Below are positions 51,908 through 61,160 of a stretch of DNA of 64,000 nt, in pieces. This stretch comes from UBA1447 sp964612185 (lineage in GTDB: Bacteria; Bacillota; Clostridia; Oscillospirales; Acutalibacteraceae): positions 1 through 64,000 of the forward strand of contig CAZTCR010000009.1 in NCBI GenBank assembly GCA_964612185.1. The letters run 5' to 3'. Within the stretch, counting starts at the first letter, position 1; every line of letters begins with the position of its first letter. The notes under the pieces were generated by a model. The model was not told where the DNA came from. It did no database searches and saw only the letters and a list, made by a program, of their open reading frames with translations. The position numbers were made by a program, and so were the translations under genes.

Positions 51908-54151
51908 ATGAGTATCCGTTTTTGGTCTGCCGTCAAACTGCTGCTGTGTGCCGCGCTCGCTTTTGTTTTAGCGAACACGGGGCTGCCTGTTTATACTTTT
52001 ATTTTTAACACGGCGCCCGTGCCGGTCAATTTAAGCGTCCCGCGGGAAAAAACCGTTTCAATCACCGCCGGTGATTATTATGTGGCGCCCGGCGGCAGCG
52101 ACGCGAACGACGGCAGTTTGGAACGCCCGTTCGCGACCCTTGAAGCTGCCAGAAACAAAATCCGCCAAATCAAAGCAGACGCCGGTTTACCGGCGGGCGG
52201 CATCACCGTTTGCCTCAAAGCCGGTGAATACGCGGTATCCGGTTTGGTGTTTGACGCCCGGGATTCCGGTGAGGCGGGCAAACCCGTCACCTACCGTGCC
52301 TACGGCGACGGCACGGTTACCCTCAACGGCGGCACCACGCTCCAAAGCGCGGACTTTGAACCGGTGAACGGCGGCGCGAAAGAACGGCTGACGGTACGGG
52401 CAAGGCAAAGGGTAGTTCAAGCGGACTTAACCCGCTATAATCTGACTGCGGCCGACTGGGGCAAAATCTATGCCGTGGGCGCGTTCAACACCGCCGCTAA
52501 ATATGACGGCGACACCGTCGGCCCCAACCGCTGTGAATTGTTTTTTAATGACCGGCGGATGTCCCTGGCACGCTGGCCCAACGGCGAAAAATACCTGAAG
52601 ACAGGCGAGATTATTGATTTGGGCGACTACGCGGAATTCCCCCCTCAGACCTATAACCCGGACTGGGGAACCCTGCGCAATCCGCGCGGCGGCACCTTTC
52701 AAACCGATTTTATCACCAACCAAAAGATAAAAACCTGGCAGACGCTCGACGATGTGTGGCTCTACGGCTATTTTTACTGGGACTGGGCGGATATGTCCAC
52801 CCCGCTGAAGTGCGTCAATACCAAAAAGAGCGAGCTGACAACCCTGTACGCAAGCGCCAGCGGATTTAAAAAGGACGCGCCGTACTTTTTCTTCAATGTG
52901 CTGGAAGAACTGGACGCGCCGGGTGAATGGTATCTGGACAGGGCAAGCGGCATGCTGTATTTGTATCCCCCGGATGACTTGGCCGCGGCGGACATCAACC
53001 TGTCCATATCAACGCGCAAAATCATCACCATGGACGCTGCCGCGCATATCCGCCTGATTGGCCTGCAAATCAAAGGCACCCGTTCCGACGCGGTAGCAAT
53101 CACCGGGGACGACTGCGCGGTGGAGGACTGCGTGATTTCCAACTGCGCGGGCTCGGCCCTGCTCATCAACGGCACAAACAACAAGGCTGCCGGCAATGAA
53201 ATCAAGAGCATGGGCAAGGGCGGTATCTTCCTCAATGGCGGAGACCGGGCAACACTGACGCCCGGCAAAAACATCGCGGACAACAACCATATCCACCACT
53301 TTGGGGAAATCTATAAAACCTACCAGCCCGGCGTCTCCCTGTTGGGCACGGGCAACATCTGCTCGCATAACGAGATTCATGACGCGCCGCACGCCGCTAT
53401 CCATTACGCGGGCAACGACCACCTGTTTGAATACAACCGCATCTACTCTGTCGTTTTGCACTCAAGTGATGCGGGCGCCATCTACTGCGGCGGAGATTTT
53501 ACCGCATGGGGCAATGTGCTGCGGTACAACGCGATTTATAACCTCGGTTCGGGCAAGTTCCGCCCGGACGGCATCTATTTTGACGATGCCATGGCGGGGC
53601 AAACCGCCTACGGCAATATCCTGGTGAATATCCCGAAAAACGGGTTTATGCTCGGGGGCGGGCGGGAACTCCATGTTACCAATAACATCATCATCAATGC
53701 CGACACGCCTATCCGGTATGACGACCGCGCGCGGGAAGGCATTGTCAGCGGCGGCTGGTTTAAAGGGCATGTGGGCAGCCTGAGCGGCGGCATGTGGAAA
53801 TGGCTGTTCGACTCCCCCTACAAAACAGATAGTTGGACAGCCAAATATCCGCGCCTGGCACAAGTCACCAGCGACTTTGACGATGTCGACAATCCCTGGT
53901 TTGCCGTCAACCCCGCGTTCAGCGTGGTGAAAAACAACATCACCGTCGACCGCAGCGGTAACATCGGCAAAATCAACGCTTCCGTGTACACCTTCAGCCA
54001 GGTCGAAAACAATCCGGCCTACCTGATTATTCAAAACCCCGGCTTTGTCGATTTCCGCGGCGGCAATTACCTTTTGCGGGACAATGCCCCGGCGCTCGAT
54101 GAACTCGATGGTTTTGAGCAGATTCCGTTTGAAAAAATCGGCCGGTACTGA
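51908..54151 (+). CDS. Large beta-helix protein (GH141-like), copy 1
   Basis: About 747 residues. The N-terminus carries a membrane segment (SAVKLLLCAALAFVLANTG), then YYVAPGGSDANDGSLERPFA and AAGEW-type beta-helix features: a long run of turns with NG/GN steps from ~residue 370 to 640, including GTGNICSHNEIHDAPHAAIH and LHSSDAGAIYCGGDF. The motif PGEWYLDRASGMLYLYPP is typical of right-handed parallel beta-helix glycosidases such as GH141. ATG 51908 is set by GGAGG 6 nt ahead. It is 31 nt upstream of its paralogue, so both form an operon. A polysaccharide substrate is inferred. Confidence 0.82.
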   Translation: MSIRFWSAVKLLLCAALAFVLANTGLPVYTFIFNTAPVPVNLSVPREKTVSITAGDYYVAPGGSDANDGSLERPFATLEAARNKIRQIKADAGLPAGGITVCLKAGEYAVSGLVFDARDSGEAGKPVTYRAYGDGTVTLNGGTTLQSADFEPVNGGAKERLTVRARQRVVQADLTRYNLTAADWGKIYAVGAFNTAAKYDGDTVGPNRCELFFNDRRMSLARWPNGEKYLKTGEIIDLGDYAEFPPQTYNPDWGTLRNPRGGTFQTDFITNQKIKTWQTLDDVWLYGYFYWDWADMSTPLKCVNTKKSELTTLYASASGFKKDAPYFFFNVLEELDAPGEWYLDRASGMLYLYPPDDLAAADINLSISTRKIITMDAAAHIRLIGLQIKGTRSDAVAITGDDCAVEDCVISNCAGSALLINGTNNKAAGNEIKSMGKGGIFLNGGDRATLTPGKNIADNNHIHHFGEIYKTYQPGVSLLGTGNICSHNEIHDAPHAAIHYAGNDHLFEYNRIYSVVLHSSDAGAIYCGGDFTAWGNVLRYNAIYNLGSGKFRPDGIYFDDAMAGQTAYGNILVNIPKNGFMLGGGRELHVTNNIIINADTPIRYDDRAREGIVSGGWFKGHVGSLSGGMWKWLFDSPYKTDSWTAKYPRLAQVTSDFDDVDNPWFAVNPAFSVVKNNITVDRSGNIGKINASVYTFSQVENNPAYLIIQNPGFVDFRGGNYLLRDNAPALDELDGFEQIPFEKIGRY

Positions 54152-54182
54152 CCGGCAAAAACAATTGAAATGAGGGGTTATT

Positions 54183-56429
54183 TTGAGTGTGCGTTTCTTT
54201 TCCGCGGTCAAATTTCTACTATCGGCGGTGATGGCATTGATTATCGCGAACACGGGGCTGCCGCTTTATACGCTGGTGACCGGCGGCAATGCGCCCATCC
54301 CTTCCAACCTGAGCGTCCCGCAAGAAAAGGCAACGGTTATCGCACCCGGTGATTATTATGTGGCGCCGGACGGCAGCGACGCAAACGACGGCAGTTTGGA
54401 GCGCCCGTTCGCGACCATTGAAGCAGCCAGGGACAAAGTCCGCCAAGTCAAAGCAGCCGATGGTCTGCCGGCGGGCGGTATTACCGTGTGCGTCAAGGCG
54501 GGTGAATACACCGTTTCTTCCCTTGTGTTTGACGGGAGGGATTCCGGCGAACCCGGCAAACCCGTCACCTACCGCGCTTACGGCGACGGGGCGGTCACAC
54601 TCAACGGCGGCACCACGCTCAAAAGCGCGGACTTTAAGCCGGTGAGCGGCGAAGCGAAAGACCGGCTCACGCGCACGGCGCAAAAAAATGTTATGCAGGT
54701 TGACCTTGGTACTTACGGGCTGACCGCTGCCGACTGGGGCAAACTGTATGCCATCGGCGCTTTTAATATCGCGTACAAATATGACGGCGATGTAGCCGGC
54801 CCGAACCAATGTGAACTGTTCTTCAATGACGCGCGCATGACCTTAGCCCGCTACCCGAACGGTGATGAGTACCTCAAGACCGGGGACATTATCGATATGG
54901 GCGAATACGGCGAGTTCCCGCCGCAAAACTACATAGAAGGCTGGGCGGATTTGCGCAATCCGCGCGGGGGCACCTTTAAAACCGATTTTACCACCAACAA
55001 AAAAATGAAAAGTTGGCAGACGCTCGACGATGTGTGGCTGTACGGATTTTTCTTTTGGGATTGGGCGGATTCCTCCACCCCGGTAAAAGCCGTTGACACA
55101 AAGAAAAGCACGCTGACCACCCTGTACGGCAGCCAGTACGCATTCAAAAAGGACGCCATCTACTATTTTTACAATGTGCTGGAGGAACTTGACACCCCGG
55201 GTGAATGGTACCTTGACCGTGCGAACGGGATGCTGTACCTCTACCCGTCCGCGGCGATGGACGGGGCGGATATCAACCTGTCCATTTCAACCCGGAACAT
55301 CATCGGGGTGGATAATGCCTCCCATATCATTTTCAAAGGCTTCCATATCAAAGGCACCCGGGCCGACGCCGTGAACATCACGGGCAATGATTGTGTCGTG
55401 GAGGACTGCGTGGTTTCCAACTGCGCGGGTTCCGGCATCAACCTCAGCGGCACCGGCAACAAAGCCATCGGCAATGAAATTAAAAGCATGGGCAAAGGCG
55501 GCATTTCATTAAACGGCGGAGACCGGCTTACCCTGACGCCGGGCAATAACATCGCGGACAATAATCACATCCACCATTACGGTGAGATTTACAAAACCTA
55601 TTCGGCCGGCGTGAGGCTCAGCGGTGTGGGCAATATCTGCGCGCACAACGAGATTCACGACGCGCCGCACATGGCCATCACCTACGGCGGGAATGACCAT
55701 TTGATGGAATACAACCGCATCTATGATGTGGTCAAACAGTCCAGTGATGCCGGGGCGATTTACAGCGGACGCGATTTGACCGCTTACGGCAATGTGCTGC
55801 GGTACAACGCGATTTATAACATCGGCTCCGGGGAGTTCGAACCCAACGGTATCTATTTTGACGACGCGCAGTCCGGCCAGACGGCTTACGGCAACATACT
55901 GGTCAATATCCCGCAGTGCGGTTTTCAGCTGGGCGGGGGGCGCGAACTGAATGTGTATAACAACCTCATCATCAATGCCGGTGTACCCATCCATTACGAT
56001 GACCGCGCGCGCGACGGCGTGGTCAACAACGGCTGGTTCCGCGGGCATGTGAACGACCTGAACGCCGGCATGTGGAAAGGGCTGTTTGACTCCCCGTATC
56101 AAACGGATCTTTGGAAATCCAGGTTCCCGAAACTCGCCCTGGTCACCAGCGATTTCAGCGATTACAACAACCCGTATTTCGCCGTCAACCCCGCGTTCAG
56201 CCGGGTGAACAACAACATCATCGTCGCTAAAAAGAACCGTATCGGCAACATTGCGGCCAGTGTTTATACATTCAGCACGGTTGAGGATAATCCGGTATAC
56301 CGTACTTTTACAAACCCCGGCTTCGTTGATTTCCGCGGCGGCAACTATCATTTGCGGGCAGACGCGCCGGTGTTCGGCAAACTCGGCGGTTTCGAACCGA
56401 TACCCTTTGACAAGATTGGCAGATACTAA
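54183..56429 (+). CDS. Large beta-helix protein (GH141-like), copy 2
   Basis: A 748-residue paralogue of the preceding protein, nearly colinear throughout: YYVAPDGSDANDGSLERPFA, GEWYLDRANGMLYLYPSAAM, GNICAHNEIHDAPHMAITYG and SSDAGAIYSGRDLTAYGNVL match closely. The N-terminal hydrophobic segment (FLLSAVMALIIANTGLPLYT) is likely a signal anchor. TTG 54183 follows GAGGGG. Differences between copies cluster in loop regions, which may change specificity. The gene ends shortly before a strong terminator. Confidence 0.82.
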   Translation: MSVRFFSAVKFLLSAVMALIIANTGLPLYTLVTGGNAPIPSNLSVPQEKATVIAPGDYYVAPDGSDANDGSLERPFATIEAARDKVRQVKAADGLPAGGITVCVKAGEYTVSSLVFDGRDSGEPGKPVTYRAYGDGAVTLNGGTTLKSADFKPVSGEAKDRLTRTAQKNVMQVDLGTYGLTAADWGKLYAIGAFNIAYKYDGDVAGPNQCELFFNDARMTLARYPNGDEYLKTGDIIDMGEYGEFPPQNYIEGWADLRNPRGGTFKTDFTTNKKMKSWQTLDDVWLYGFFFWDWADSSTPVKAVDTKKSTLTTLYGSQYAFKKDAIYYFYNVLEELDTPGEWYLDRANGMLYLYPSAAMDGADINLSISTRNIIGVDNASHIIFKGFHIKGTRADAVNITGNDCVVEDCVVSNCAGSGINLSGTGNKAIGNEIKSMGKGGISLNGGDRLTLTPGNNIADNNHIHHYGEIYKTYSAGVRLSGVGNICAHNEIHDAPHMAITYGGNDHLMEYNRIYDVVKQSSDAGAIYSGRDLTAYGNVLRYNAIYNIGSGEFEPNGIYFDDAQSGQTAYGNILVNIPQCGFQLGGGRELNVYNNLIINAGVPIHYDDRARDGVVNNGWFRGHVNDLNAGMWKGLFDSPYQTDLWKSRFPKLALVTSDFSDYNNPYFAVNPAFSRVNNNIIVAKKNRIGNIAASVYTFSTVEDNPVYRTFTNPGFVDFRGGNYHLRADAPVFGKLGGFEPIPFDKIGRY

Positions 56430-56443
56430 ACACCGGATAATCA

Positions 56444-56480
56444 AAAGAGGTTTGGCGGCATTTGCCTGCCAAACCTCTTT
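56444..56480 (+). terminator. Terminator of the beta-helix pair
   Basis: A perfect 13-bp stem AAAGAGGTTTGGC/GCCAAACCTCTTT with an 11-nt loop, followed by ATTTTGTATTTC. Confidence 0.9.
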
Positions 56481-56600
56481 ATTTTGTATTTCATCGTTAA
56501 ATCTGACTATTTTCATTGCCTTGAACCCAATTATATTGTACAATTCATTTTAGATTGACTGCGATCCCTTTCAAATAAACAAAAGGAGGACCGCCGGACT

Positions 56601-58172
56601 TTGAGCAAGAAAGAAGATGTCATTGAAAAAGTAGAACCAACCGAGGACGAAGCCCTAAAATATGTGCACCAAAATAGGCGTTACATCGGCACCAAAGAAA
56701 CCTTCGCTTTCATCCTCAACGACTTTTCCCAGAGCTTCAACATCGGCAAGTACGGTAACCGCTTCATTTGGGATGTCGTTAAAATCGACTTCACCATCGC
56801 GGCTTATGTCAACATTTTTACCGGCATTTGGGACACCATCAACGACATTTTTATCGGCACCATTGTGGATAAGACCCGCACCCGCTGGGGCAAATTCAAG
56901 CCCTATGTGCTGTTTTTAAAAATACCGCTGACCATCATCGGCTCGCTGTACTGGTTTATGCCGTTTTTCTTCCCGGACACCGCGGTGGATTACGCCCCAA
57001 AACTGATTTTCTACTTTGTGTTCGGGGTGGTGATGGAAACGGCGGGTACCTTTGCCGGCATCGCGCAAGGGGGGCTGATGTCCACCATCACGCCCCATCC
57101 GATTGACCGTGTCCGGCTGATTACCCAGGCGAATTTTTGGTCCGGGTTTATCGGGGAAAAATTACCGGAACTGATGATGGGCGTTTTTATCGACTTGATC
57201 AATATGAAAATCGTCCGTTGGAAACTGCGCGACCTTTTTGTGGGGATGGGGCTTTTAACCAGTTTTATCGCCACCGCCGCGTCTTTCTTCTTCATCTTCC
57301 TCACCCGGGAGCGCGTACAGCAGACCATTGAAAAACCGAGTATCCTGCAGGGCTTCAAAGCCATCATCAACAACATCCCCATCCTGATGATTACCATGTC
57401 CGACTTTTTGAGCGGTTTCGGCGTCAGCCTCGGGCGGTCGAATTACTTTATTGATGTGCTGGGTTCCGCCACGCTCCAAACCATTGTGGGCATCCCCGCC
57501 TCCCCCGTTTCGAGTATCAGCTACGCATTAATCGGCCCGATGAGGAAGCGTTTCTCCACCAAGGCCATTTGGATTGGGGAAGACCTGTATACGGATATGT
57601 GCTGGCTGTCCGTGTTTGCCATCGGTTCCATCAACCAGAACTTTACCAAACGCAAGGTGATGATTCCCGCCTTTATGATTGAGGAATTCATCGAAATGTG
57701 GACCTACGGGCTGCGGCATGTCATCGGGCGTGAACTCTATAATGAGGCCATGGATTACTGCGAATGGAAAAACGGTTACCGGATGGAAGCCATGACCAGT
57801 GTCGCCAAAGGTCTTGTCGGCAAACTGCAGGGCATCGCCATGAGCACCATCCAAAACCTCATTATGGCAAGAATCGGCTATATTCAGGGTAAAACCATCG
57901 GCACACAGGCGCTGTCCACCAAGTGGTGGATTTTCGCGCTCGGCACCGGCGTGCCGGTGATTACCAGTTCGCTCGGCGTTTTACCCAAGTTCTTTTACCC
58001 CCTCACCGGCCCAAAGCGCGACATGATGTACGCCGACCTGCTCGAACGCCGCAAGCAAATGGCGGAAAGAGTCACCGAAGCCGGCGACGATTTGGAAGAA
58101 CTCGACCGCATCGCCAAAGCGGAAATCCGCGGGGAATATGTGAAAAACAGGGATATGAAAAAGAAGGATTAA
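56601..58172 (+). CDS. GPH-family sugar:cation symporter (4 of 5)
   Basis: A 523-residue carrier strongly similar to the one at 47170-48732 from residue 1 to the C-terminus; the signature is GIWDTINDIFIGTIVDKTRT then RWGKFKPYVL. TTG 56601 lies 11 nt after AGGAGG. Its upstream TTGCCT-17-TACAAT boxes resemble the promoter of the paralogue (TTGCTA-17-TACAAT), consistent with duplication of gene plus control region. Substrates are likely oligosaccharides released by the beta-helix proteins encoded just upstream. Confidence 0.92.
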   Translation: MSKKEDVIEKVEPTEDEALKYVHQNRRYIGTKETFAFILNDFSQSFNIGKYGNRFIWDVVKIDFTIAAYVNIFTGIWDTINDIFIGTIVDKTRTRWGKFKPYVLFLKIPLTIIGSLYWFMPFFFPDTAVDYAPKLIFYFVFGVVMETAGTFAGIAQGGLMSTITPHPIDRVRLITQANFWSGFIGEKLPELMMGVFIDLINMKIVRWKLRDLFVGMGLLTSFIATAASFFFIFLTRERVQQTIEKPSILQGFKAIINNIPILMITMSDFLSGFGVSLGRSNYFIDVLGSATLQTIVGIPASPVSSISYALIGPMRKRFSTKAIWIGEDLYTDMCWLSVFAIGSINQNFTKRKVMIPAFMIEEFIEMWTYGLRHVIGRELYNEAMDYCEWKNGYRMEAMTSVAKGLVGKLQGIAMSTIQNLIMARIGYIQGKTIGTQALSTKWWIFALGTGVPVITSSLGVLPKFFYPLTGPKRDMMYADLLERRKQMAERVTEAGDDLEELDRIAKAEIRGEYVKNRDMKKKD

Positions 58173-58181
58173 ATAGTAATC

Positions 58182-58223
58182 AAAACGGAGCGTTGACCGA
58201 AAATGTCAAGGCTCCGTTTTTTT
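58182..58223 (+). terminator. Terminator of GPH symporter 4
   Basis: AAAACGGAGC and GCTCCGTTTT enclose an inner GTTGAC/GTCAAG stem; the tail is TTTTTTTG. It can serve both convergent genes. Confidence 0.85.
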
Positions 58224-58238
58224 GTTCTTTTAGATCAG

Positions 58239-59552
58239 CTAAGCTTGTGTTTCTTCCTCAGCCCTGACACCCTCTTCCTTAAACCGCATGAAGAAGGCGA
58301 ACACGCACCCGATAATCAGGCAGATGAACGGGAAAACAATCAGCAAAAACCGCGCCGCTCCGTCCGGATTATCGCCCGGCACATCCCCGCTCTCAAACCC
58401 GTAGACCTTATTGACCAAAACAAACGCGAGGCTGGTGAACAATCCGTTGAGCCGGTTCATAAAACCCATCGCGCTGGAATAAATACCCTCGCGCCGCAAG
58501 CCGTATTTTTGGGTGTCCTCATCCATAATCCGGGCGCCGACCATATCCATCGTCACCAGCACGCCGGCGACACCGAAGCCGATCATGGAACTGATTACGA
58601 TGGCACCCACAAGCCCGCTGACAAAATACATCGGAATCAGCCCCAGCGTCATCACGCCCAACGCGGCGCGCCAGGCGGGCATGAGCGTGACTTTTTTAAC
58701 GATGAACACCCAGATGACTACGCTGATAATCGCTACAATCAGCACGGAACCGAGCACCAGGGTTGTCTTGCCGCTGTCAACCTTTAGGGAGTATTTGACA
58801 AAGAACGGCACCCCCTGCATCACAAGCCCCGCCGCCGCGCTGTAAAACGCGTTGGCCAGCCCGAAAATCCAAAAGTGCGGATTGGTGAACAGCGCCTTCA
58901 AGGAGCTCCACAGCTGCGGCTTTTCCATCTCAACGGAATGCGGATTTTCATGGCAGCCGAAGGAGCAAAACCAGATGACCACCAGTGCCAGCGCGCCGTA
59001 TAGCATCGCCGTGTTGGAATAACCGATTTGCTTGGTCACCATCGGGGTAAGCGCGATACTGATAATCATCGCGACCAGCTGGAACGCCTGCCGCATGGAG
59101 TTGCTTTTCGCGCGGACAAGCTCGCTGCTGAACAGTTCCGGAAACAGCGCGCCGTAGTTCGCGTTGATGAGCGAATCGAGCGTACCGGTGAGGATGTACA
59201 TGAGCAGCATGTAGATAAACAGCGAGTTTTGGCCCAGTGCCGGGGGCGTAAAAAAAAGAATGAACGACAGCACCAGCAGCGGGGTACCGATGACCATCCA
59301 CGGGCGGCGCCTGCCCCATTTGGTGCGCGTGCGGTCGGACAAAAAGCCGTAAACGGGGTTGTCAATGGCGTCCACAAAGGTGTAAATCAATAGCACCAGG
59401 GCGTACCGGTTTGTGTTGAGCCCCAGCGTGTCCACATAAAAAATGGCGGCGTAGGTTTTGAACATGTTAATCGGGATGGATGTGCCGAACATGCCGATGG
59501 CATAGCGGAAAGGGCTGGTGACTTTTTTGATGCCGGTTTGCAGGTTGCTCAT
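58239..59552 (-). CDS. GPH-family sugar:cation symporter (5 of 5)
   Basis: A 437-residue carrier, shorter than the other four because it lacks their extended ends. The signature is FVDAIDNPVYGFLSDRTRTK then WGRRRPWMV; about 12 membrane segments are visible. It is the most divergent member, closer to classic MelB-like carriers. AGGAGG precedes ATG 59552. It converges on symporter 4 with a shared terminator; upstream are the DUF4143 gene and the CRISPR locus. Confidence 0.9.
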   Translation of the reverse strand: MSNLQTGIKKVTSPFRYAIGMFGTSIPINMFKTYAAIFYVDTLGLNTNRYALVLLIYTFVDAIDNPVYGFLSDRTRTKWGRRRPWMVIGTPLLVLSFILFFTPPALGQNSLFIYMLLMYILTGTLDSLINANYGALFPELFSSELVRAKSNSMRQAFQLVAMIISIALTPMVTKQIGYSNTAMLYGALALVVIWFCSFGCHENPHSVEMEKPQLWSSLKALFTNPHFWIFGLANAFYSAAAGLVMQGVPFFVKYSLKVDSGKTTLVLGSVLIVAIISVVIWVFIVKKVTLMPAWRAALGVMTLGLIPMYFVSGLVGAIVISSMIGFGVAGVLVTMDMVGARIMDEDTQKYGLRREGIYSSAMGFMNRLNGLFTSLAFVLVNKVYGFESGDVPGDNPDGAARFLLIVFPFICLIIGCVFAFFMRFKEEGVRAEEETQA

Positions 59553-59601
59553 TTTTTCCTCCTTCGTTGATTAAATCCCGGATGATGGGGGCACTGCCTA
59601 A

Positions 59602-60867
59602 TCAGTCTCTTAAACAACCGATTGGAACAATGTATACACCGTCTTCTCTTTGATAAGCAAACTCAGCGCCTGTTAAAACCATCAAGAATGATGGCTCCTT
59701 CATTTTATCTGAATTCACCTTATCTTTCAGCGCAATAAGATTTTTTGCCGCTTCTTCAATTTCCTTCGAACCCATTTTCACTTCAATTGCTCCCCAGCGT
59801 CCGTCCTTTAAATGCACAATAGCATCCGCCTCAAGGTCACTTTTATCTCGGTAATGGTAAACCTCACCGTCAATCGCCCCGGCGTATACACGCAAATCCC
59901 GCACACATAAGGATTCAAATAAGAACCCAAAAGTATTGAAATCAGCAAGAAGACTTTCCGGTGTCATTCTTAATACGGATACGGCAATCGAAGGGTCTAC
60001 AAAGTGGCGCTTCGGCGTCGTTCTCATTGCAGTTTTTGAACGCAAGGCCGGATTCCAGGCAGGCAAATCTTCAACAACAAAAATTCGTTGCAAGGTGTTC
60101 AGATATGACGCAATTGTTTTATCGGATATGGCATTTTCATCGCTCGCCATATCCTTGTGAATGGTTGAAATCTTAGCCGGTGTAGAGATATTCCGCGCCA
60201 ATGAACGCATCAGCGCTCGAACGCGAACCGGGCTCTTTTCGATATTATCAGCCTTCGAAATATCAAAGTTAATAACAGCGTCAACATAATCGTATGCTTT
60301 CTTCAGCGCAACCGTTTCATTTTCACCAACCGATGCAGGCCATCCGCCCCTTGCCAAAGCAAAAGCAAGCGCTTCAATGGATAATGTCGATACACCCTCA
60401 ATTTCGCGATTGCCGTCGAACAGTGCCTTTAATGAAACACAGCCGCTTGATTCAAGGGACTCGTAAAGGCTCATCGGGCGCATGAGTAGCCTTGATATTC
60501 TGCCGGTGCCCGTGTGTTGGACGGCATTGTCCTTCGGCACAGCTGAACCGGTTAGTATAAACTGACCGGTTTCTCCGCGCTCATCAACGGCAAAACGAAC
60601 CGCATCCCATAAAACCGGTGCCATTTGCCATTCATCAATTAATCGAGGTGTTTCGCCTTTGAGCAGCAGGGAAGGCTTTGTGTCGGCTGCTGCAAGATAG
60701 GATTGGGTATAATCGGGGTCTTGCATAAACAGAGCACTTGCTGATTTCTCTTTTGCTGTTCTCGTTTTGCCGCACCATTTCGGGCCTTCAATCAATACAG
60801 CACCGGATGTTTGCAGCGCAATGTCTAATACCTTATCGGCAATCCTGCTCAAGTATTTATGGTCCAT
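59602..60867 (-). CDS. AAA ATPase with C-terminal DUF4143 (second copy)
   Basis: A 421-residue ATPase. Walker A is EGPKWCGKTRTA with GPKWCGKT at ~28-35, followed by PRLIDEWQMAP (Walker B region). The C-terminal half carries DUF4143 features: VDPSIAVSVLR, FLFESLCVRDLRVYA and a nuclease-like DLEADAIV..WGAIEVK segment (D-x(n)-E-x-K). It is a different subfamily from the protein at 2893-4191. It lies behind an array of four direct repeats overlapping its promoter, so it is probably tightly regulated. Role unknown; a defence-related function is possible. Confidence 0.9.
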   Translation of the reverse strand: MDHKYLSRIADKVLDIALQTSGAVLIEGPKWCGKTRTAKEKSASALFMQDPDYTQSYLAAADTKPSLLLKGETPRLIDEWQMAPVLWDAVRFAVDERGETGQFILTGSAVPKDNAVQHTGTGRISRLLMRPMSLYESLESSGCVSLKALFDGNREIEGVSTLSIEALAFALARGGWPASVGENETVALKKAYDYVDAVINFDISKADNIEKSPVRVRALMRSLARNISTPAKISTIHKDMASDENAISDKTIASYLNTLQRIFVVEDLPAWNPALRSKTAMRTTPKRHFVDPSIAVSVLRMTPESLLADFNTFGFLFESLCVRDLRVYAGAIDGEVYHYRDKSDLEADAIVHLKDGRWGAIEVKMGSKEIEEAAKNLIALKDKVNSDKMKEPSFLMVLTGAEFAYQREDGVYIVPIGCLRD

Positions 60868-60900
60868 GCAAAAACCCCTTTCAACCCCTTGTTTGCAACT

Positions 60901-60996
60901 ATCTTAACGCACACTTCCGACTTTGTCAAGCTTTACTTCCGAGTTTGGCGCTGTTTTGCTTCCGACTTTGGCGCTGTTTTACTTCCGACTTTGGCA
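60901..60996 (-). promoter_or_regulatory. Promoter with four-copy direct-repeat operator
   Basis: On the minus strand TTGACA (60929-60924), 17 bp, TAAGAT (60906-60901). Four repeats of a box reading CTTCCGACTTTGGCG on the plus strand start at 60914, 60936, 60959 and 60982, spaced 22, 23 and 23 bp, with the first lying between the -35 and -10 boxes. Confidence 0.85.
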
Positions 60997-61079
60997 TTTA
61001 CAATCCCGGATTCGTCTGCTTCCCGCGTATCTACGGCTCTTTCATGCAAATATTCGAAACAATATATATCACTATTAAT

Positions 61080-61104
61080 CCCGCCATCCTAACCGGTCGG
61101 CGGG
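61080..61104 (+). terminator. Possible hairpin downstream of csm6
   Basis: CCCGCC and GGCGGG pair around a 13-nt loop; T-rich sequence follows only on the plus strand, so its use as a terminator for csm6 is doubtful. Confidence 0.35.
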
Positions 61105-61160
61105 ATATTTTTGTTGATAGCGGAGGCAAGCAAATTGTTAGCCGTGCTTTGTCTTTAGTT

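Noticed and set aside
55509..56543. 344-codon minus-strand frame opposite beta-helix copy 2
   Set aside because: No ribosome binding site or motif; overlaps a conserved gene and its terminator.
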